Assembly: GCA_003520925.1 (NCBI GenBank)
Contig: DOTV01000208.1
Location: 3,796-26,913, forward strand
Direction: 5' to 3'
Origin: Bacteroidales bacterium
GTDB taxonomy: Bacteria > Bacteroidota > Bacteroidia > Bacteroidales > VadinHA17
Length of the DNA: 23,118 nucleotides
Part shown: piece by piece, positions 1 to 10,300 of the stretch
Numbering within the stretch: the stretch's first letter is position 1
Layout: every line of letters starts with the position of its first letter
The notes under the pieces: model-generated
What the model was told of the DNA's origin: nothing
The model's input: only the letters and a program-made list of their open reading frames with translations
Database searches by the model: none
Made by a program: the position numbers and the translations under genes

Positions 1-1406
1 GGCGATAATGACTCTTTGCTGATTATCTCCCGTTCTACGAGTTCCATTATCTTCTTAAGGTTTCCGCGGATAGTGTCGAGGTTAACTATATCATTAAATA
101 TAGTGGAAAACAGGCTCTCGAAAAAATGAGCAGCTCCTCCGTTTATCCTGCACATTTCCGGAATGACAATGTAATCGTGTTTAAAGGATCCTCCAAGCCA
201 GCGGAGGTTTGTCTTTTCAGATGAGAAATAAAAAGGAAAATTATCCCGCTTCATTTTCTTCAATTCTTTCAAAGAATACTTTCCGATGCGACCATTAATC
301 CTGAAAACCTGTATTGTTGCAAGTTTTTCAATAAGTTTGTTTTCATCGGAAGGATTACTTATAATACTTGCAGGGTTCGCAAGATATGTTTCAATTTCAT
401 TTCTGAATATAAATTGATTTGCTATTATAAGTTCACCACTCACCCCATTAATAATTTCCCTTAAAAGGTATGATTTAAGATGCTTTATCAGTATAGACCT
501 GACCTCATAATATGCCCAATCGAGATAATATGAGTCCCTGGAAATAGTCACATGAAGTTTATCAGTATTCAGGATCATTTCGATTTCCGGAATATATGGG
601 GTTTTGTTATTATAAAAGTCCTCAAGGTCGTAATGTGCATTATGACCGCCGGTCAGAAAATGATTCAGCGAAGTCTTCATTACCCGTTCGTATTTGCAAA
701 GAATTGTAATATTGTCCAATTCCTTTCCGTTCCGGATAAGTCCGCGGCAGCCGTTTTCAGCATACATTTTAACATCCCGTTGTCCGGGTTTTTCCCAGCA
801 GGAAATAAAAAGTGCGCCGTTTAGTTTCATCTTACATGGGTAATATGTAAGTGATTTATGGGCCGATACGAGACAATCATAAACACTGAATGAATCTTCG
901 AATTGGACTTTTATCATTGTGCTGAAAGGAATCCGTTCCTGAAGAATGCATAGTGAAATCTCAGGACGTTTTCCCTGCTCCTTTACTCTGAAGGTCAACT
1001 GGACAGTTTGTCCTTCGCAACGTGTTCTGACAACAATCTCCTTTGTCCCAAGCTTCCTGTTGAACATCGACATAAATCCCATTCCAAACTGACCTATTTT
1101 ATCAGGATCATTGAATTTATCGCTTCCTCCGAGAGTTATTAATAGTCTGAGTCTGTCAGTGCTCATTCCTTCACCATAGTCTTTTATAGATATCCAGTCG
1201 GGACCTGTACTGATTTCACCCATCCGTTCCTCCCAGGATGTGCCAATAGGATAGCTGTCTATAGCATTCTGAATCAGTTCGCTGAAAGCACGGCCTGGGT
1301 TGCCTCCAAACTGCCGTTCGGTCAGTTTCACAAATCCCTCATCGAGGTCAATCTCCAAACCATTTGGCATCAGGTATGTTTCAGGGATATTATTTAAAGT
1401 TTCCAT
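1..1406 (-). CDS. HSP90-like GHKL ATPase, partial (C-terminus off the left edge)
   Basis: The reading frame is open from an ATG at 1406 to the left edge, giving 468 residues with no stop. It shows the three GHKL signatures: an N box with E43 and N47 (SELIQNAIDS), a G1 box D77-Y-G-E-G81, and a G2 box GQFGMGF at 105-111. Around residues 281-312 the motif TISRDSYYLD is followed by a basic helix, resembling the end of the HSP90 middle domain where an Arg contacts ATP. It is therefore closer to HSP90/HtpG than to a histidine kinase or MutL. HtpG itself is around 620-640 residues, so about a quarter may be missing. It starts 31 bases after the stop of another HSP90-like gene and probably shares its transcript. 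I infer a role as an ATP-driven chaperone or clamp, possibly for the NLR protein encoded upstream. Clients and activity are unknown. Confidence 0.8.
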   Translation of the reverse strand, partial: METLNNIPETYLMPNGLEIDLDEGFVKLTERQFGGNPGRAFSELIQNAIDSYPIGTSWEERMGEISTGPDWISIKDYGEGMSTDRLRLLITLGGSDKFNDPDKIGQFGMGFMSMFNRKLGTKEIVVRTRCEGQTVQLTFRVKEQGKRPEISLCILQERIPFSTMIKVQFEDSFSVYDCLVSAHKSLTYYPCKMKLNGALFISCWEKPGQRDVKMYAENGCRGLIRNGKELDNITILCKYERVMKTSLNHFLTGGHNAHYDLEDFYNNKTPYIPEIEMILNTDKLHVTISRDSYYLDWAYYEVRSILIKHLKSYLLREIINGVSGELIIANQFIFRNEIETYLANPASIISNPSDENKLIEKLATIQVFRINGRIGKYSLKELKKMKRDNFPFYFSSEKTNLRWLGGSFKHDYIVIPEMCRINGGAAHFFESLFSTIFNDIVNLDTIRGNLKKIMELVEREIISKESLS

Positions 1407-1437
1407 GCATGTAAATTATTAAATAGTTTATTAAAGA

Positions 1438-3336
1438 TCAGAACTTTCCGGAAGTACGGCTGATACAGTTCCTGACAAAATCCATAAAATTCCGGTCAGT
1501 ATCCGAAGACATATCCTTGATCTGATCAGGCCTATGATCATGTCCAAGCCGGGTAATAGCGTCAATGATAAGGAGATCTTCCCGGGTTTCCTCACTGATG
1601 TGTGGAAGTATTTTATTATCAGCAAGACACATCGCCATAGTCCAGTGAGCTGCCAGATTTGGATTCAAGGTAGCCATCTGTATAAATTCCTTTATTTCGG
1701 AATGATAAAGGTTGAGTGTGATGGCATTATTCCTGAACATGAATTTTTTTCTCATACATGGTGTAACACCATCCCTCTCAACAAGGTAATTTACTTTCCA
1801 GGCTAAGTTGAGCAGATCCCGGTTTGCAGTTCCTGCTTCTTCACTTATTCCGGTATAATCACTGAGGTTCATCGCCGGCGATTTCGTGAAACCATTAATA
1901 TCTGAATCCCGGTTTTCTGAGAGCCCAAACCTTCCGAAGTCAATCACCCCTGGTTTAAAAGCCAGATAACTTTCATAACGTTTCTGCTCTTTTGTTATTT
2001 TCAAATTTTCATTTAACGGCATTTCAATAACTGTATCCTCATTGCTGAGGTTGACAATGGCTTCAGGATAAAGAGATTCCAGCAGCTCTTTAGCTCCGGC
2101 AGGTTGTTCAAGCGACAGAACTGGCGCGTTGAAATGATTGAAGTCGATCCCTTCATTATTTTCAGCCTCGATATAAAGGCAGTTATTCTCCCTGATTTTT
2201 AAGTTTAGTTCGGTCATCGAAAGCCTTTCCCCTTCGACCATTCGGAAAACAGGATAATGCGACCAGGTATAGCCTGAATGCCCGAAATTAAGCAAGCCTA
2301 TAGCCAGCTCATCGGTTTTCTCCAGTATCTGAGGAACTCCGGCACACATTTTAAAATCAAAATGGCCGGTCAGAAAATCAAAATAGGCAGGTACTATTTT
2401 TTCTCTTATCTCTTTAGTCAATCCGGTGAGAACCCCTTCATTGCAAAGGCAGTGCCGTCCGAATGGAAGCTCAAAGGCTTCACTGTCGACCCGGATCATA
2501 AGATTAGGGATCCAAGTGCTTTCGGTATTACCGTGCGAAAACAGATTATATTTTGAGGAGATGAAAACCCTGTTCTGGTAAATTTCATGTACTCCTTGCC
2601 CTATTCCAAGAACAATTTCACATGGGGTACCATTTAGTCTTATATTATACGAACGGCCGTAACATTCAGGAGGATAAGCCCATTCCTGCTTAGGTATTGA
2701 ATTGCCAGAAGTCTCGGTGGGCCAGTTTTTATCATTTACAAAAAACCGGATACTGATTGGGAGAAATCTTATATAAGTGTAAAGTATATCAGACAACTTT
2801 TGCGCAAGGTCAATTGCCGGCTGATCCTTTCTGAGGGTAATTTCAAAAAGAGTGCCCTGTGGTTGAATCTGACGAGTCTTTTTTATTATTATAGGGTGAT
2901 CTTCAAGCAGGCTGTCAGTGTCAAATTCATGGCACTCTGACCCGGTTGAAGTGACTGTTCTGAAATGGATCAACCCGGGAAGGGCAGCGACACTTAGTTT
3001 TCCAATTCCGTGCCGGCCGATTGATTTTACAATCAGGTTATCCTTACGGGAGCGAAAGACAGTAAGAAAATCTTTCAGCCTTTCTAGATCCATTCCATTC
3101 CCATTATCATGAATGCCTATCTTAAGAAATGTTTCTTCCTCCGATACTTTGATCAGGCAAAAGGTTGCGGAAGCGTCATAGGCATTTACGACATATTCAC
3201 GGATAAATTCGTAATAATCGGCAAATTGGGTGCACATGTTCCGTTTCAGGTGCTTGCGGTCAGCGAGGATCCCGTTACGTTCAATGTCTGAAAGTGTTTT
3301 TGCCAGTGACTGAGCAGGATTTTCTTCTGGATTCAT
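1438..3336 (-). CDS. HSP90-like GHKL ATPase, paralogue-type partner of the downstream gene
   Basis: This encodes 632 residues from the ATG at 3336. An in-frame TTG at 3369 would add 11 residues (MIIITLFVKSK) and is less likely. The N box has E47 and N51-A-Y-D54-A, G1 is D77-N-G-N-G81, and G2 is GRHGIGK at 107-113, so the ATP site looks complete. Residues 253-258 (YQNRVF) and 289-297 (ELPFGRHCL), followed by a basic helix, match the HSP90 middle-domain pattern. The length also suits the HSP90 family. The C-terminal third (about 480-632) is not recognised. The stop lies 31 bases before the next HSP90-like gene and the start is 169 bases after the stop of the DUF4062-NACHT-TPR gene, all on one strand. 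I infer a three-gene operon in which two dissimilar HSP90-like proteins serve the NLR, perhaps as a heteromeric clamp. Confidence 0.82.
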   Translation of the reverse strand: MNPEENPAQSLAKTLSDIERNGILADRKHLKRNMCTQFADYYEFIREYVVNAYDASATFCLIKVSEEETFLKIGIHDNGNGMDLERLKDFLTVFRSRKDNLIVKSIGRHGIGKLSVAALPGLIHFRTVTSTGSECHEFDTDSLLEDHPIIIKKTRQIQPQGTLFEITLRKDQPAIDLAQKLSDILYTYIRFLPISIRFFVNDKNWPTETSGNSIPKQEWAYPPECYGRSYNIRLNGTPCEIVLGIGQGVHEIYQNRVFISSKYNLFSHGNTESTWIPNLMIRVDSEAFELPFGRHCLCNEGVLTGLTKEIREKIVPAYFDFLTGHFDFKMCAGVPQILEKTDELAIGLLNFGHSGYTWSHYPVFRMVEGERLSMTELNLKIRENNCLYIEAENNEGIDFNHFNAPVLSLEQPAGAKELLESLYPEAIVNLSNEDTVIEMPLNENLKITKEQKRYESYLAFKPGVIDFGRFGLSENRDSDINGFTKSPAMNLSDYTGISEEAGTANRDLLNLAWKVNYLVERDGVTPCMRKKFMFRNNAITLNLYHSEIKEFIQMATLNPNLAAHWTMAMCLADNKILPHISEETREDLLIIDAITRLGHDHRPDQIKDMSSDTDRNFMDFVRNCISRTSGKF

Positions 3337-3505
3337 TTTGGATTTGACAAATAAAGTTATTATTATCAAATTCCAATATCATGCCTGATTTCATAACTTA
3401 TAGATATCCAGTTATTTGTGAAAAATATCCTGTTTTGGATTTATTATGACTGGCAGCTTTTAGGTGTTTATGCGCGCATTTTGAGTGAAAAAATTAACAT
3501 TTTTA

Positions 3506-6500
3506 TTAGTCTATTTTCAATCCCATTATTCTTAACTGGTTGTTAATTTGTTCCTTGCTACGATTCATGGATTTAAGCATGGCAATATAATTCTTAACTG
3601 TTGCCTGAAAATATGGATGCTGATGTCCCGTTTCAGCAGAAATTTTCAAAAAAGTACTTATTGCCCCTTTATACATTGTTTCTGCTTCTTCAAATCGACG
3701 AGTTGTTTGAAGCAAATGAGCAATATTGTGCAAGCGGATAGCTCTGTTCGGATGATCTTTTCCAAAACTGTCTTCATCAATTTTAAGGGCTCTGAAATAG
3801 AGGTTCTTGGCTTCATTGTATTGTCCGGTTTTTTCCAGAGCCTGCGCCAAATTGTTCAGTGCTATTGCTACATTCGGGTGATCTTTCCCAAAACTATCCT
3901 CATTAATTTTTAGAGCTCTTCTCATTATTGACTCTGCCTCTTCCGGCCTTTTTGTTTCAATTAAGACCGCTGACAGACTGCATAAACAGGCAGCTACATC
4001 ATGATGGTCTTTTCCTAAACTTTCTTCCTCAATTCGGATAGCTTCCCTTAGCAACGGCTCAGATTCACTGATTCGTCCGGTAAGAATAAACAAATTTGCC
4101 AGGTTTACTAGTCCACGCGCTATATTTGGATGATTTTTACCAAAGCTGTTTTCATCAATTTTCAGAGCTCTTTTCAAAACGGGTTCCGCTTCTCCCAAAC
4201 GATTGGTTGACTGAAGCAATCCAGCTAAGTTGTTGAGATCACGGGCTACATTTGGATGATCTTTCCCAAAGCTGACCTCATCAACGTCAAGAGCTCTTCT
4301 CATAAGCGGTTCTGCTTCACTTAACCGGTTTGAAGTGAAAAGCAATAATGCAAGGTTGTTAATATCGATGGCCACTTTGGGGTGGCTGTCTCCAAAACTC
4401 TCCTCATCAATTCTAAGAGCTTTCCTAATTAATTGTTCGGCTTCCCTGGTCCGATTTGTGGCCTGGAGTAATGCTCCAAGATTGTTATAATAAACAGCTA
4501 AATCCGGGTGGTCTTCACCAAGATTATCCTGTTCTATTTTTATGGCCATTCTTAACAATGGTTCAGCTTCCTGATATCGGTTTGTGTTTTGATAAAAGCA
4601 CGCTAAATTACTTAGGTCTTTAGCCACTTTCGGATGATTTTTACCATATCGGTTTTGATCGATTTTAAGAGCTTTTTTAAGCATTGGCTCTACCTCTTCC
4701 AATCTGTTGGAGGCTTGTAGCATTATAGCACGGTTACTTAAATCTGTTGCTACTCTGGGATCACTTTTACCAAGCCGGTACTTATCAATTTTCAAAGAGA
4801 TCTTATACAGAACATCACTCTCAGAATGAAAAGCTGAATTGCTAAGAAAATTACCCAGCTCCCTGGCTCCGTAAGAGATTCTCTTATTTGTATTAATTTT
4901 TTTCCATTTGGAAAAGGAGTTATTATACAATTGCCCCATATTCTTTTCTTCTCCTAAACCAACCCAATAACTTCTGATTTCATCTTCATCCCTTTCATTC
5001 ATGGCCAGGAAACAGTCAATATCCAATAAACAGGTCCTGAGTCGGTCATTTGATTTGATGTACCAGAGAAGCCAGGGTAATTCATCGCAGGTTCTTATTG
5101 TTGGTGGCAAAGTTCCAAAATAATCGGCAAGCATTTTCCGATATCTATTTTTGATATCCTGGTCTGGCAAAAACTCTTTTTCGACAGATAAACGTAAGAA
5201 ATCATGGACAAAATTGAGTATTCCTCCACGGTCAACAAGACTCTCATCCAGGGCTGCCCTTAACGGTGCCCATATTGCCATTGGAAGCTTGCTAAGGTTT
5301 GTTGGATGCAAAATGCCTAATATTTCTGCCTCCGAGAGCCCTCGGCGGGCCACCCATATCAAGCCCAGAACATCCTTCACAAGACCTTTATGACTATGTT
5401 CATAATCTCTTTGGTAACGGGCGAGCACTTTACTTAATAGGCCTGGGATGGCGTCAGATGAAAGATAGTCTTCGAGGCGCTCGTCAAACCTTTCATAGGT
5501 TCCCGTCACCCGCAGATCATCAAGTAGAATTTTTAGAAATAACGGATTAGATGAAGCTGGAGTTGAGCATATCCTGTCCAATCTTGAATTATCAAGCTTT
5601 TTACCAAAGCGGGCAAGATAATTGATAACAAGATCGTGGCGTTCATGTAAAATAAGAGGCTCTATATGCAATTTTTGCCACGAACGGTTCTGTAGAACAT
5701 CAAGGGTCTCTCCAGGAAGAGTTGAGACCATTAATTTAAGAGGACCATTAAATGAATGTTTTGGAAGCCAGCTGATTAAACGACCTTTATCCTGGTCTTC
5801 AAGCTGATTGAGAGCATCCAGTATGATAACAAAATTAACGCCGTTTCTTTCTGCTTTGATTCGGGCCTTGGCTAACCATAAGGGAAAATCCCTTCGAATC
5901 TCATCATTGGAGTGGGGTAACTCCGAATTGTCATCTGTCCAGCGCTTGATTTCTGCCATTAAGCGGTTCATTAATTTCCAATGCAGCGTGCTACCTGGTG
6001 TTCCCCCAATATAATGCTGAAAGACATAATCTTCGGGATGTGCTCTGCGCCAGTAGTCTATCCAATTTGCAAATAATGCTGATTTACCACATCCGGAGTC
6101 CCCAAGAATCAATAATGGAGGACTGTCTGTATTGCAGTATTTATCAAGGGCATTGAAATATTCCTGTCTGGGAATATATGTATGACGGCGTATTTCTGCA
6201 AAGGCTTCATGATCAAGAGCTTCACGGTCCAGATTATCAGGGATTTCTTCGACTGGATATGAGAGTTCAATAACGGCCTTCATCTGTTCCAACACTAATG
6301 AAGCCAGTATTTTTGGATTGGAGTAATTCTCTACAAGGATTATTTTCTTCTCGTTACAGACATTCCGGATATACTGTTTTAAGTCTTTTTGTTTAATGTA
6401 AGATTGTTCATTTTCAGAATGATAATCAGCTCCTCTTGAACTGGCATAATCAGGATCACGGAAGTAAAAAAAAGCATGTCCTGCCATATCAGGCTTATTT

Positions 6501-6973
6501 AGCACTCCATGTAATATTTCGAGTTCTGTAACACTTTTCCCAAGAAGGCCATTTAACCAGGGCTGCTCTTCCTTCAGATCCGCAGTAAAGGAGTCTTCTT
6601 CCGGTACCCAGCCATAGCGTTCACCAAGTAATCCGATGAAGTAAGGTCTGCATGACATGATTTCATCTAAACAGAGCTTAAGCGTTTCTTTACGAGTACT
6701 CTGTTCTTCCGAAATTCCCCAGCGAAGGTCAACTTCAATTAATTCAACGTGACGCTGGTTGCAGAACTTCCTTAGCTCAGGCCAAGTATGAGTCATAAGG
6801 GAATCACGTTCTTCCATCATATCACGAAACGTAGAAGAGACAAATACACGTATGCTCCTCTTTCCTCCAGAGGCTGGTTTCGGTAATTTTATTCGATTAG
6901 CCGGCTTTTCCTCCAAATAAATGGATTTCTGATCCTTTTGTCGTTTTTGGAAAAAGTGATTAAAGATTTTCAT
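3506..6973 (-). CDS. DUF4062-NACHT-TPR protein (NLR-like STAND ATPase)
   Basis: This encodes 1155 residues from an ATG. Residues 41-125 form a DUF4062 domain, a TIR-like fold also found at the front of animal TEP1, NWD and NPHP3 proteins. Its motifs are RVFVSSTFRD, VDLRWGI and YFIGLLGERYGW. A STAND/NACHT ATPase follows, with Walker A GDSGCGKS at 291-298, Walker B VIILDALNQL at 382-391 and a sensor strand KLMVSTLP near 413-420. From about residue 735 the protein is a regular kinesin-light-chain-type TPR array with a 42-residue period. The architecture is that of an NLR: a signalling domain, an oligomerising ATPase switch and a repeat sensor. The likely role is detection of an invader component, or of a perturbed host protein, through the TPRs. 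DUF4062 would then trigger the response by an unknown reaction. It probably starts an operon with two HSP90-like genes. Confidence 0.9.
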   Translation of the reverse strand: MKIFNHFFQKRQKDQKSIYLEEKPANRIKLPKPASGGKRSIRVFVSSTFRDMMEERDSLMTHTWPELRKFCNQRHVELIEVDLRWGISEEQSTRKETLKLCLDEIMSCRPYFIGLLGERYGWVPEEDSFTADLKEEQPWLNGLLGKSVTELEILHGVLNKPDMAGHAFFYFRDPDYASSRGADYHSENEQSYIKQKDLKQYIRNVCNEKKIILVENYSNPKILASLVLEQMKAVIELSYPVEEIPDNLDREALDHEAFAEIRRHTYIPRQEYFNALDKYCNTDSPPLLILGDSGCGKSALFANWIDYWRRAHPEDYVFQHYIGGTPGSTLHWKLMNRLMAEIKRWTDDNSELPHSNDEIRRDFPLWLAKARIKAERNGVNFVIILDALNQLEDQDKGRLISWLPKHSFNGPLKLMVSTLPGETLDVLQNRSWQKLHIEPLILHERHDLVINYLARFGKKLDNSRLDRICSTPASSNPLFLKILLDDLRVTGTYERFDERLEDYLSSDAIPGLLSKVLARYQRDYEHSHKGLVKDVLGLIWVARRGLSEAEILGILHPTNLSKLPMAIWAPLRAALDESLVDRGGILNFVHDFLRLSVEKEFLPDQDIKNRYRKMLADYFGTLPPTIRTCDELPWLLWYIKSNDRLRTCLLDIDCFLAMNERDEDEIRSYWVGLGEEKNMGQLYNNSFSKWKKINTNKRISYGARELGNFLSNSAFHSESDVLYKISLKIDKYRLGKSDPRVATDLSNRAIMLQASNRLEEVEPMLKKALKIDQNRYGKNHPKVAKDLSNLACFYQNTNRYQEAEPLLRMAIKIEQDNLGEDHPDLAVYYNNLGALLQATNRTREAEQLIRKALRIDEESFGDSHPKVAIDINNLALLLFTSNRLSEAEPLMRRALDVDEVSFGKDHPNVARDLNNLAGLLQSTNRLGEAEPVLKRALKIDENSFGKNHPNIARGLVNLANLFILTGRISESEPLLREAIRIEEESLGKDHHDVAACLCSLSAVLIETKRPEEAESIMRRALKINEDSFGKDHPNVAIALNNLAQALEKTGQYNEAKNLYFRALKIDEDSFGKDHPNRAIRLHNIAHLLQTTRRFEEAETMYKGAISTFLKISAETGHQHPYFQATVKNYIAMLKSMNRSKEQINNQLRIMGLKID
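3764..4771 (-). repeat. Eight 126-nt tandem units encoding a 42-residue TPR array
   Basis: Within the DUF4062-NACHT-TPR gene, residues 735-1070 divide into eight units of exactly 42 residues. Each opens with a G-[KED]-[NDS]-[HD]-[PH] turn and contains an L-x-N-L-A-like helix, a [TS]-x-R-x-x-E-[AV]-E core and an [AK]-[LI]-x-[IV] helix. A 45-residue unit and a partial unit follow towards the C-terminus. At DNA level the strings encoding the SFGKDHPN region and the ARG-ALA-LEU-LYS stretch recur nearly unchanged, whereas the helix-facing codons differ. This suggests duplication followed by diversification. The array should form a superhelical ligand- or protein-binding surface. Confidence 0.9.
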
Positions 6974-6992
6974 ATATTTGATTTAAGAGAGA

Positions 6993-7046
6993 AAACAATC
7001 TTATGTTTCTATGGTATGGGGATTGTTTTTAGTTGAGTAAACAATC
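6993..7046. repeat. Octamer AAACAATC in two direct copies and one inverted copy (candidate operator)
   Basis: AAACAATC occurs at 6993-7000 and 7039-7046, and its reverse complement GATTGTTT lies at 7021-7028. The latter two form a perfect 8-bp dyad around a 10-base loop. All three are in the 150-bp intergenic region between the NLR start (6973) and the small membrane protein (7124). The position suits a regulator site for one or both divergent genes. The DNA is AT-rich, so a coincidence is possible. Confidence 0.35.
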
Positions 7047-7123
7047 ATTTTATGAATGTAATGAATAAGAGAACTCTTCATACATTAATTTTAAAAATAT
7101 TTTTTAAATTTTTATAGATTTAT

Positions 7124-7354
7124 ATGGATAGAAAAAGATCTTTGAGGGACATTGTTGACAGGGAAACTGTTATTCTGACAGGAGTTACCTTCGTAGCAAC
7201 ATTTGTTATAACATTATTATCTGCAATTATTGTAACGTTACTATGGAGCTTGCTAATTGATAAGACAGGGGCAAATGTCGACTGGAAAATCTCCTTTACT
7301 CTGGCAATTGTTCTAGCAACAGTAATGGCAGTGATAAAAAATATGGATCAGTGA
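7124..7354 (+). CDS. Small two-helix membrane protein
   Basis: This encodes 76 residues from an ATG. A basic N-terminus (MDRKRSLRD) precedes a long hydrophobic stretch at about 18-45, a short polar loop containing DKTGAN, and a second hydrophobic stretch at about 55-71, ending in KNMDQ. This is the pattern of a two-pass inner-membrane protein with both ends probably cytoplasmic. No family is recognised. It is the only plus-strand gene in the left half, lying divergent from the DUF4062 NLR and convergent with the TIR NLR. No other sense gene covers this stretch, which favours a real gene over a shadow frame. It could be a membrane partner or effector for either NLR, but nothing in the sequence shows that directly. 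Confidence 0.55.
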   Translation: MDRKRSLRDIVDRETVILTGVTFVATFVITLLSAIIVTLLWSLLIDKTGANVDWKISFTLAIVLATVMAVIKNMDQ

Positions 7355-7392
7355 CCAGTTTTATGCTTCAGTATTTTATGGCTAGTTCAGAT

Positions 7393-10300
7393 TTATTCCG
7401 GAAAATCAGATTTCGATAGTCTCTGTTCGTTCCATTGTCTGAAATCGTTAAGTATTGTGATCCTGGCCGGATCATTTAATACTTTAATTAAAGCATTTAG
7501 AAACCTGAACGTATCCCTGGGAAGTTTCTGATGCAGATATATCAGCAAATAATGAATTTCCCAATTTGTCGCAATGTTTGAAAAGGTTTTTAACGGTGCA
7601 CCTGTAAGGAGCTTTTTGAGATATCCAAGGTACTTTCCTCCGGAAACTGAACGCAATTCTGCAATGGACAATTGCAGATAAAGAACCCTTTGACTTGTTG
7701 CGTCCTGTTTATTCTGAAGAAGTTGCCATGCACGGTTAAGGACATCCGATGCTTCATCCAGATTATCTCTCATTATCAGAACGGTGCTAAGGTTCATGAG
7801 TCTGTGTGGGATTTTAGGATCGCTCATCTCTCTTTCATGCACGTCGATTTCCAGGGCATGACGAAGGCATTCCTCGGCTAACTCCAGAAGGCTGCAACGT
7901 CGAAGCTCAAGTGCGCAATTATTAAGGTCAACGGCATGCTGTTTCATAGAATCCGAATTGTTTCCCAGGCTTGCTTCAGCTAATTTAAGAACCGCATACC
8001 GCCGTTCCCAGATCATTCCGGTTGACTTCCATAATTCCGAGGCGGAGTTATAATCACCCTTATCGAATTTGATTTTTGCAAGATTGCCTATTGCTTCAAG
8101 TGTCCGGTTATCTTCGGGACCGAAACTCTTTGTACAACCCTCTACTATCTCTTTTAGCAGTGATTCTGCTTTCGCATAATCTTCTTTTTTTGTCTGAAGA
8201 TTAACAAGCATTGAAATTGCTTCAAGAGTGTCCGGGTGATTATTGCCCAGATGTTTTCTCTTCTTTTCAAGGTTATTGTGAACCATTTTCTCCCCTTCTT
8301 CGGAGAAACCTTGCAAAAGGAGTACCCCCGACAATGCCATTTCAGCCATAAGAGTCCTCCAGTGAAACGGACCATTCACTTTAGTATGAGTGGATACAGC
8401 GTTCTCAAGGAGAGTTTTAGCTTCTTCAGGATTTTTATTGATTAAATGACTACCAAGATTATGCTGGGTTTCTGCTGTTTCTTCAGATACAAATCCGTGA
8501 ATACGAATCCTTCCCTCAAGGGCTTCACGGAATAACTGTTCCTTTTCTTCAGTAGGGACCATCAGAGCGAGATCATTTTTTGCGAGAAAAATTTCCGGAT
8601 TATCCGGGGACAAACGTTTTTGAACCTGTATCAGGACTTCACGCTGGATAGGCACTGCAACTGCATAATTATCCTGCCCCATATAGTAAAGAGCAAGCAT
8701 TTTCATAAGTTCGACGTTCCAAAGCTCTTCTTCCAAAAGGTGCATTACTTGCCAGATAGTTTCTGCATGAGAAATAAGTAACCTCCAATCCATCCATGCT
8801 TCCGGTCGGTAAGAATCTTTTGGGGCAAACGAAACTAACAGATCAGCAGCAGCAACTATTGTGGGAGCTTTAGCTTCCGGAGGCATTCTATCTCTCATAA
8901 TATTAAGCACAACCCGATGCAACCCGACACATGCCACACCCTGCTCATCTACTTTTCTAGTCATTGAGTATGAAATAAGCTCACTTAATGCTTGCTCCGG
9001 GTCAATCTCCCCGACAGTAAGATCAGAAGCTTTGACTGCGAGTCTGATAATTTCATTTACTCCCGGGTTTGATATCATTGACCGGGGAATAGGGTCAGGT
9101 GAGAACCACGACAATATTCGAAAGAGGGTCAATGCTGCCGGGCTTAGAGCATGAACGGTAGTTTCCCACGTAATAGCAACACTTCGGGGGTAATGCATCA
9201 CTAACTCATCGCACCATGAACGAACCTGCTCCCTCCCTTCACGCCAACGTTTCAGATAATCTGCCAATGTGAGACCTCCATCACGGTTCTGGATATAGGC
9301 TCCAGCCTGCTCAAGAGCAAGAGCAAGACCTCCAAGTTCCCGGGCAAGATCTGATGCAACTATTTCATCATTAGGAGTCTTTATTCTTTCGTCTTTAGTG
9401 CGGTCAAGTAGAAACGTCTTTGCAGCTTCCGGAGGCAGAACGTCCAACTCATGCTTAACCACCGACTTGCTCCACCAACTGCTTCGTGAAGTGATGATTA
9501 CGTGACCACCACGAAGGTTAGCCAGGAGATTCTGGATTGCATCCACACTCTCTTTATCGTCAGCATTATCAATTATTAAAAGCCAGCCCGGGTTTTCGGA
9601 AAACCACCTGATTACAGCTGCCAGACGTACTTCCTCTTCCGGATTTTTCCACTCATTGAGATTTATAATTGCCGGAGCAGCCAGTTCGGAGATACTTCGA
9701 CGTAATTGCGAAGGAGTGTCTGCTACTGCAAACATTAAAGCAGAATAACCTTCCTGGTATCTCCAGGCATACTCAATAGCCAGTCTCGTCTTGCCAATTC
9801 CCCCCAGACCGAAAATAACCTGGCGTAAAACCGCATTATTGACCAAAGTTGAAGTATCATTTAGAAACCTGTTTCGAAGATCCGTTACCTCTTCCCCACG
9901 ACCTTTAAAGAGTGGACCGATTGAATCCGGAATGCACCATGGTTTAACCGGTTTTTTTGAGGGTTTGCTGTCCCTCCCGGTTCTGTCAGACTTATACTTC
10001 CTATGCAGGCCAGGAATCTCTTCAAGCTTGGAAATAAGAAAAGGCAGGTCCCTGACTATATCAAACTCGATGCCCTGTTGATCTGCAAGCCGGGCTAGAC
10101 GGTTTGGAAATGCTTTTGATGGGAGAGGCTTTTGTCCGTGAAGATAAAGGGGTATTATAACCACGCTTTTTTGTAATGCACTGAAAAGCTCATAAGCTAA
10201 AACATCATCATCCTGATCGATTCGCCGCTGGCCGAATTCATCATAAGTTGTCAGCCAGCGTGGACCAATTACTGCTAAAACTACTACTGCTTTTGATAAT

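Noticed and set aside
552..824. 90-residue plus-strand frame inside the left-edge HSP90-like gene
   Set aside because: It is an antisense shadow of a strong coding frame, with low-complexity content and no motif.
3337..3369. TTG start at 3369 for the first HSP90-like gene
   Set aside because: The extension is short and hydrophobic with no family support. The ATG at 3336 is preferred.
3548..3913. 121-residue plus-strand frame inside the TPR array
   Set aside because: It is antisense to the 126-nt repeats. Its own internal repetition simply mirrors the TPR units.
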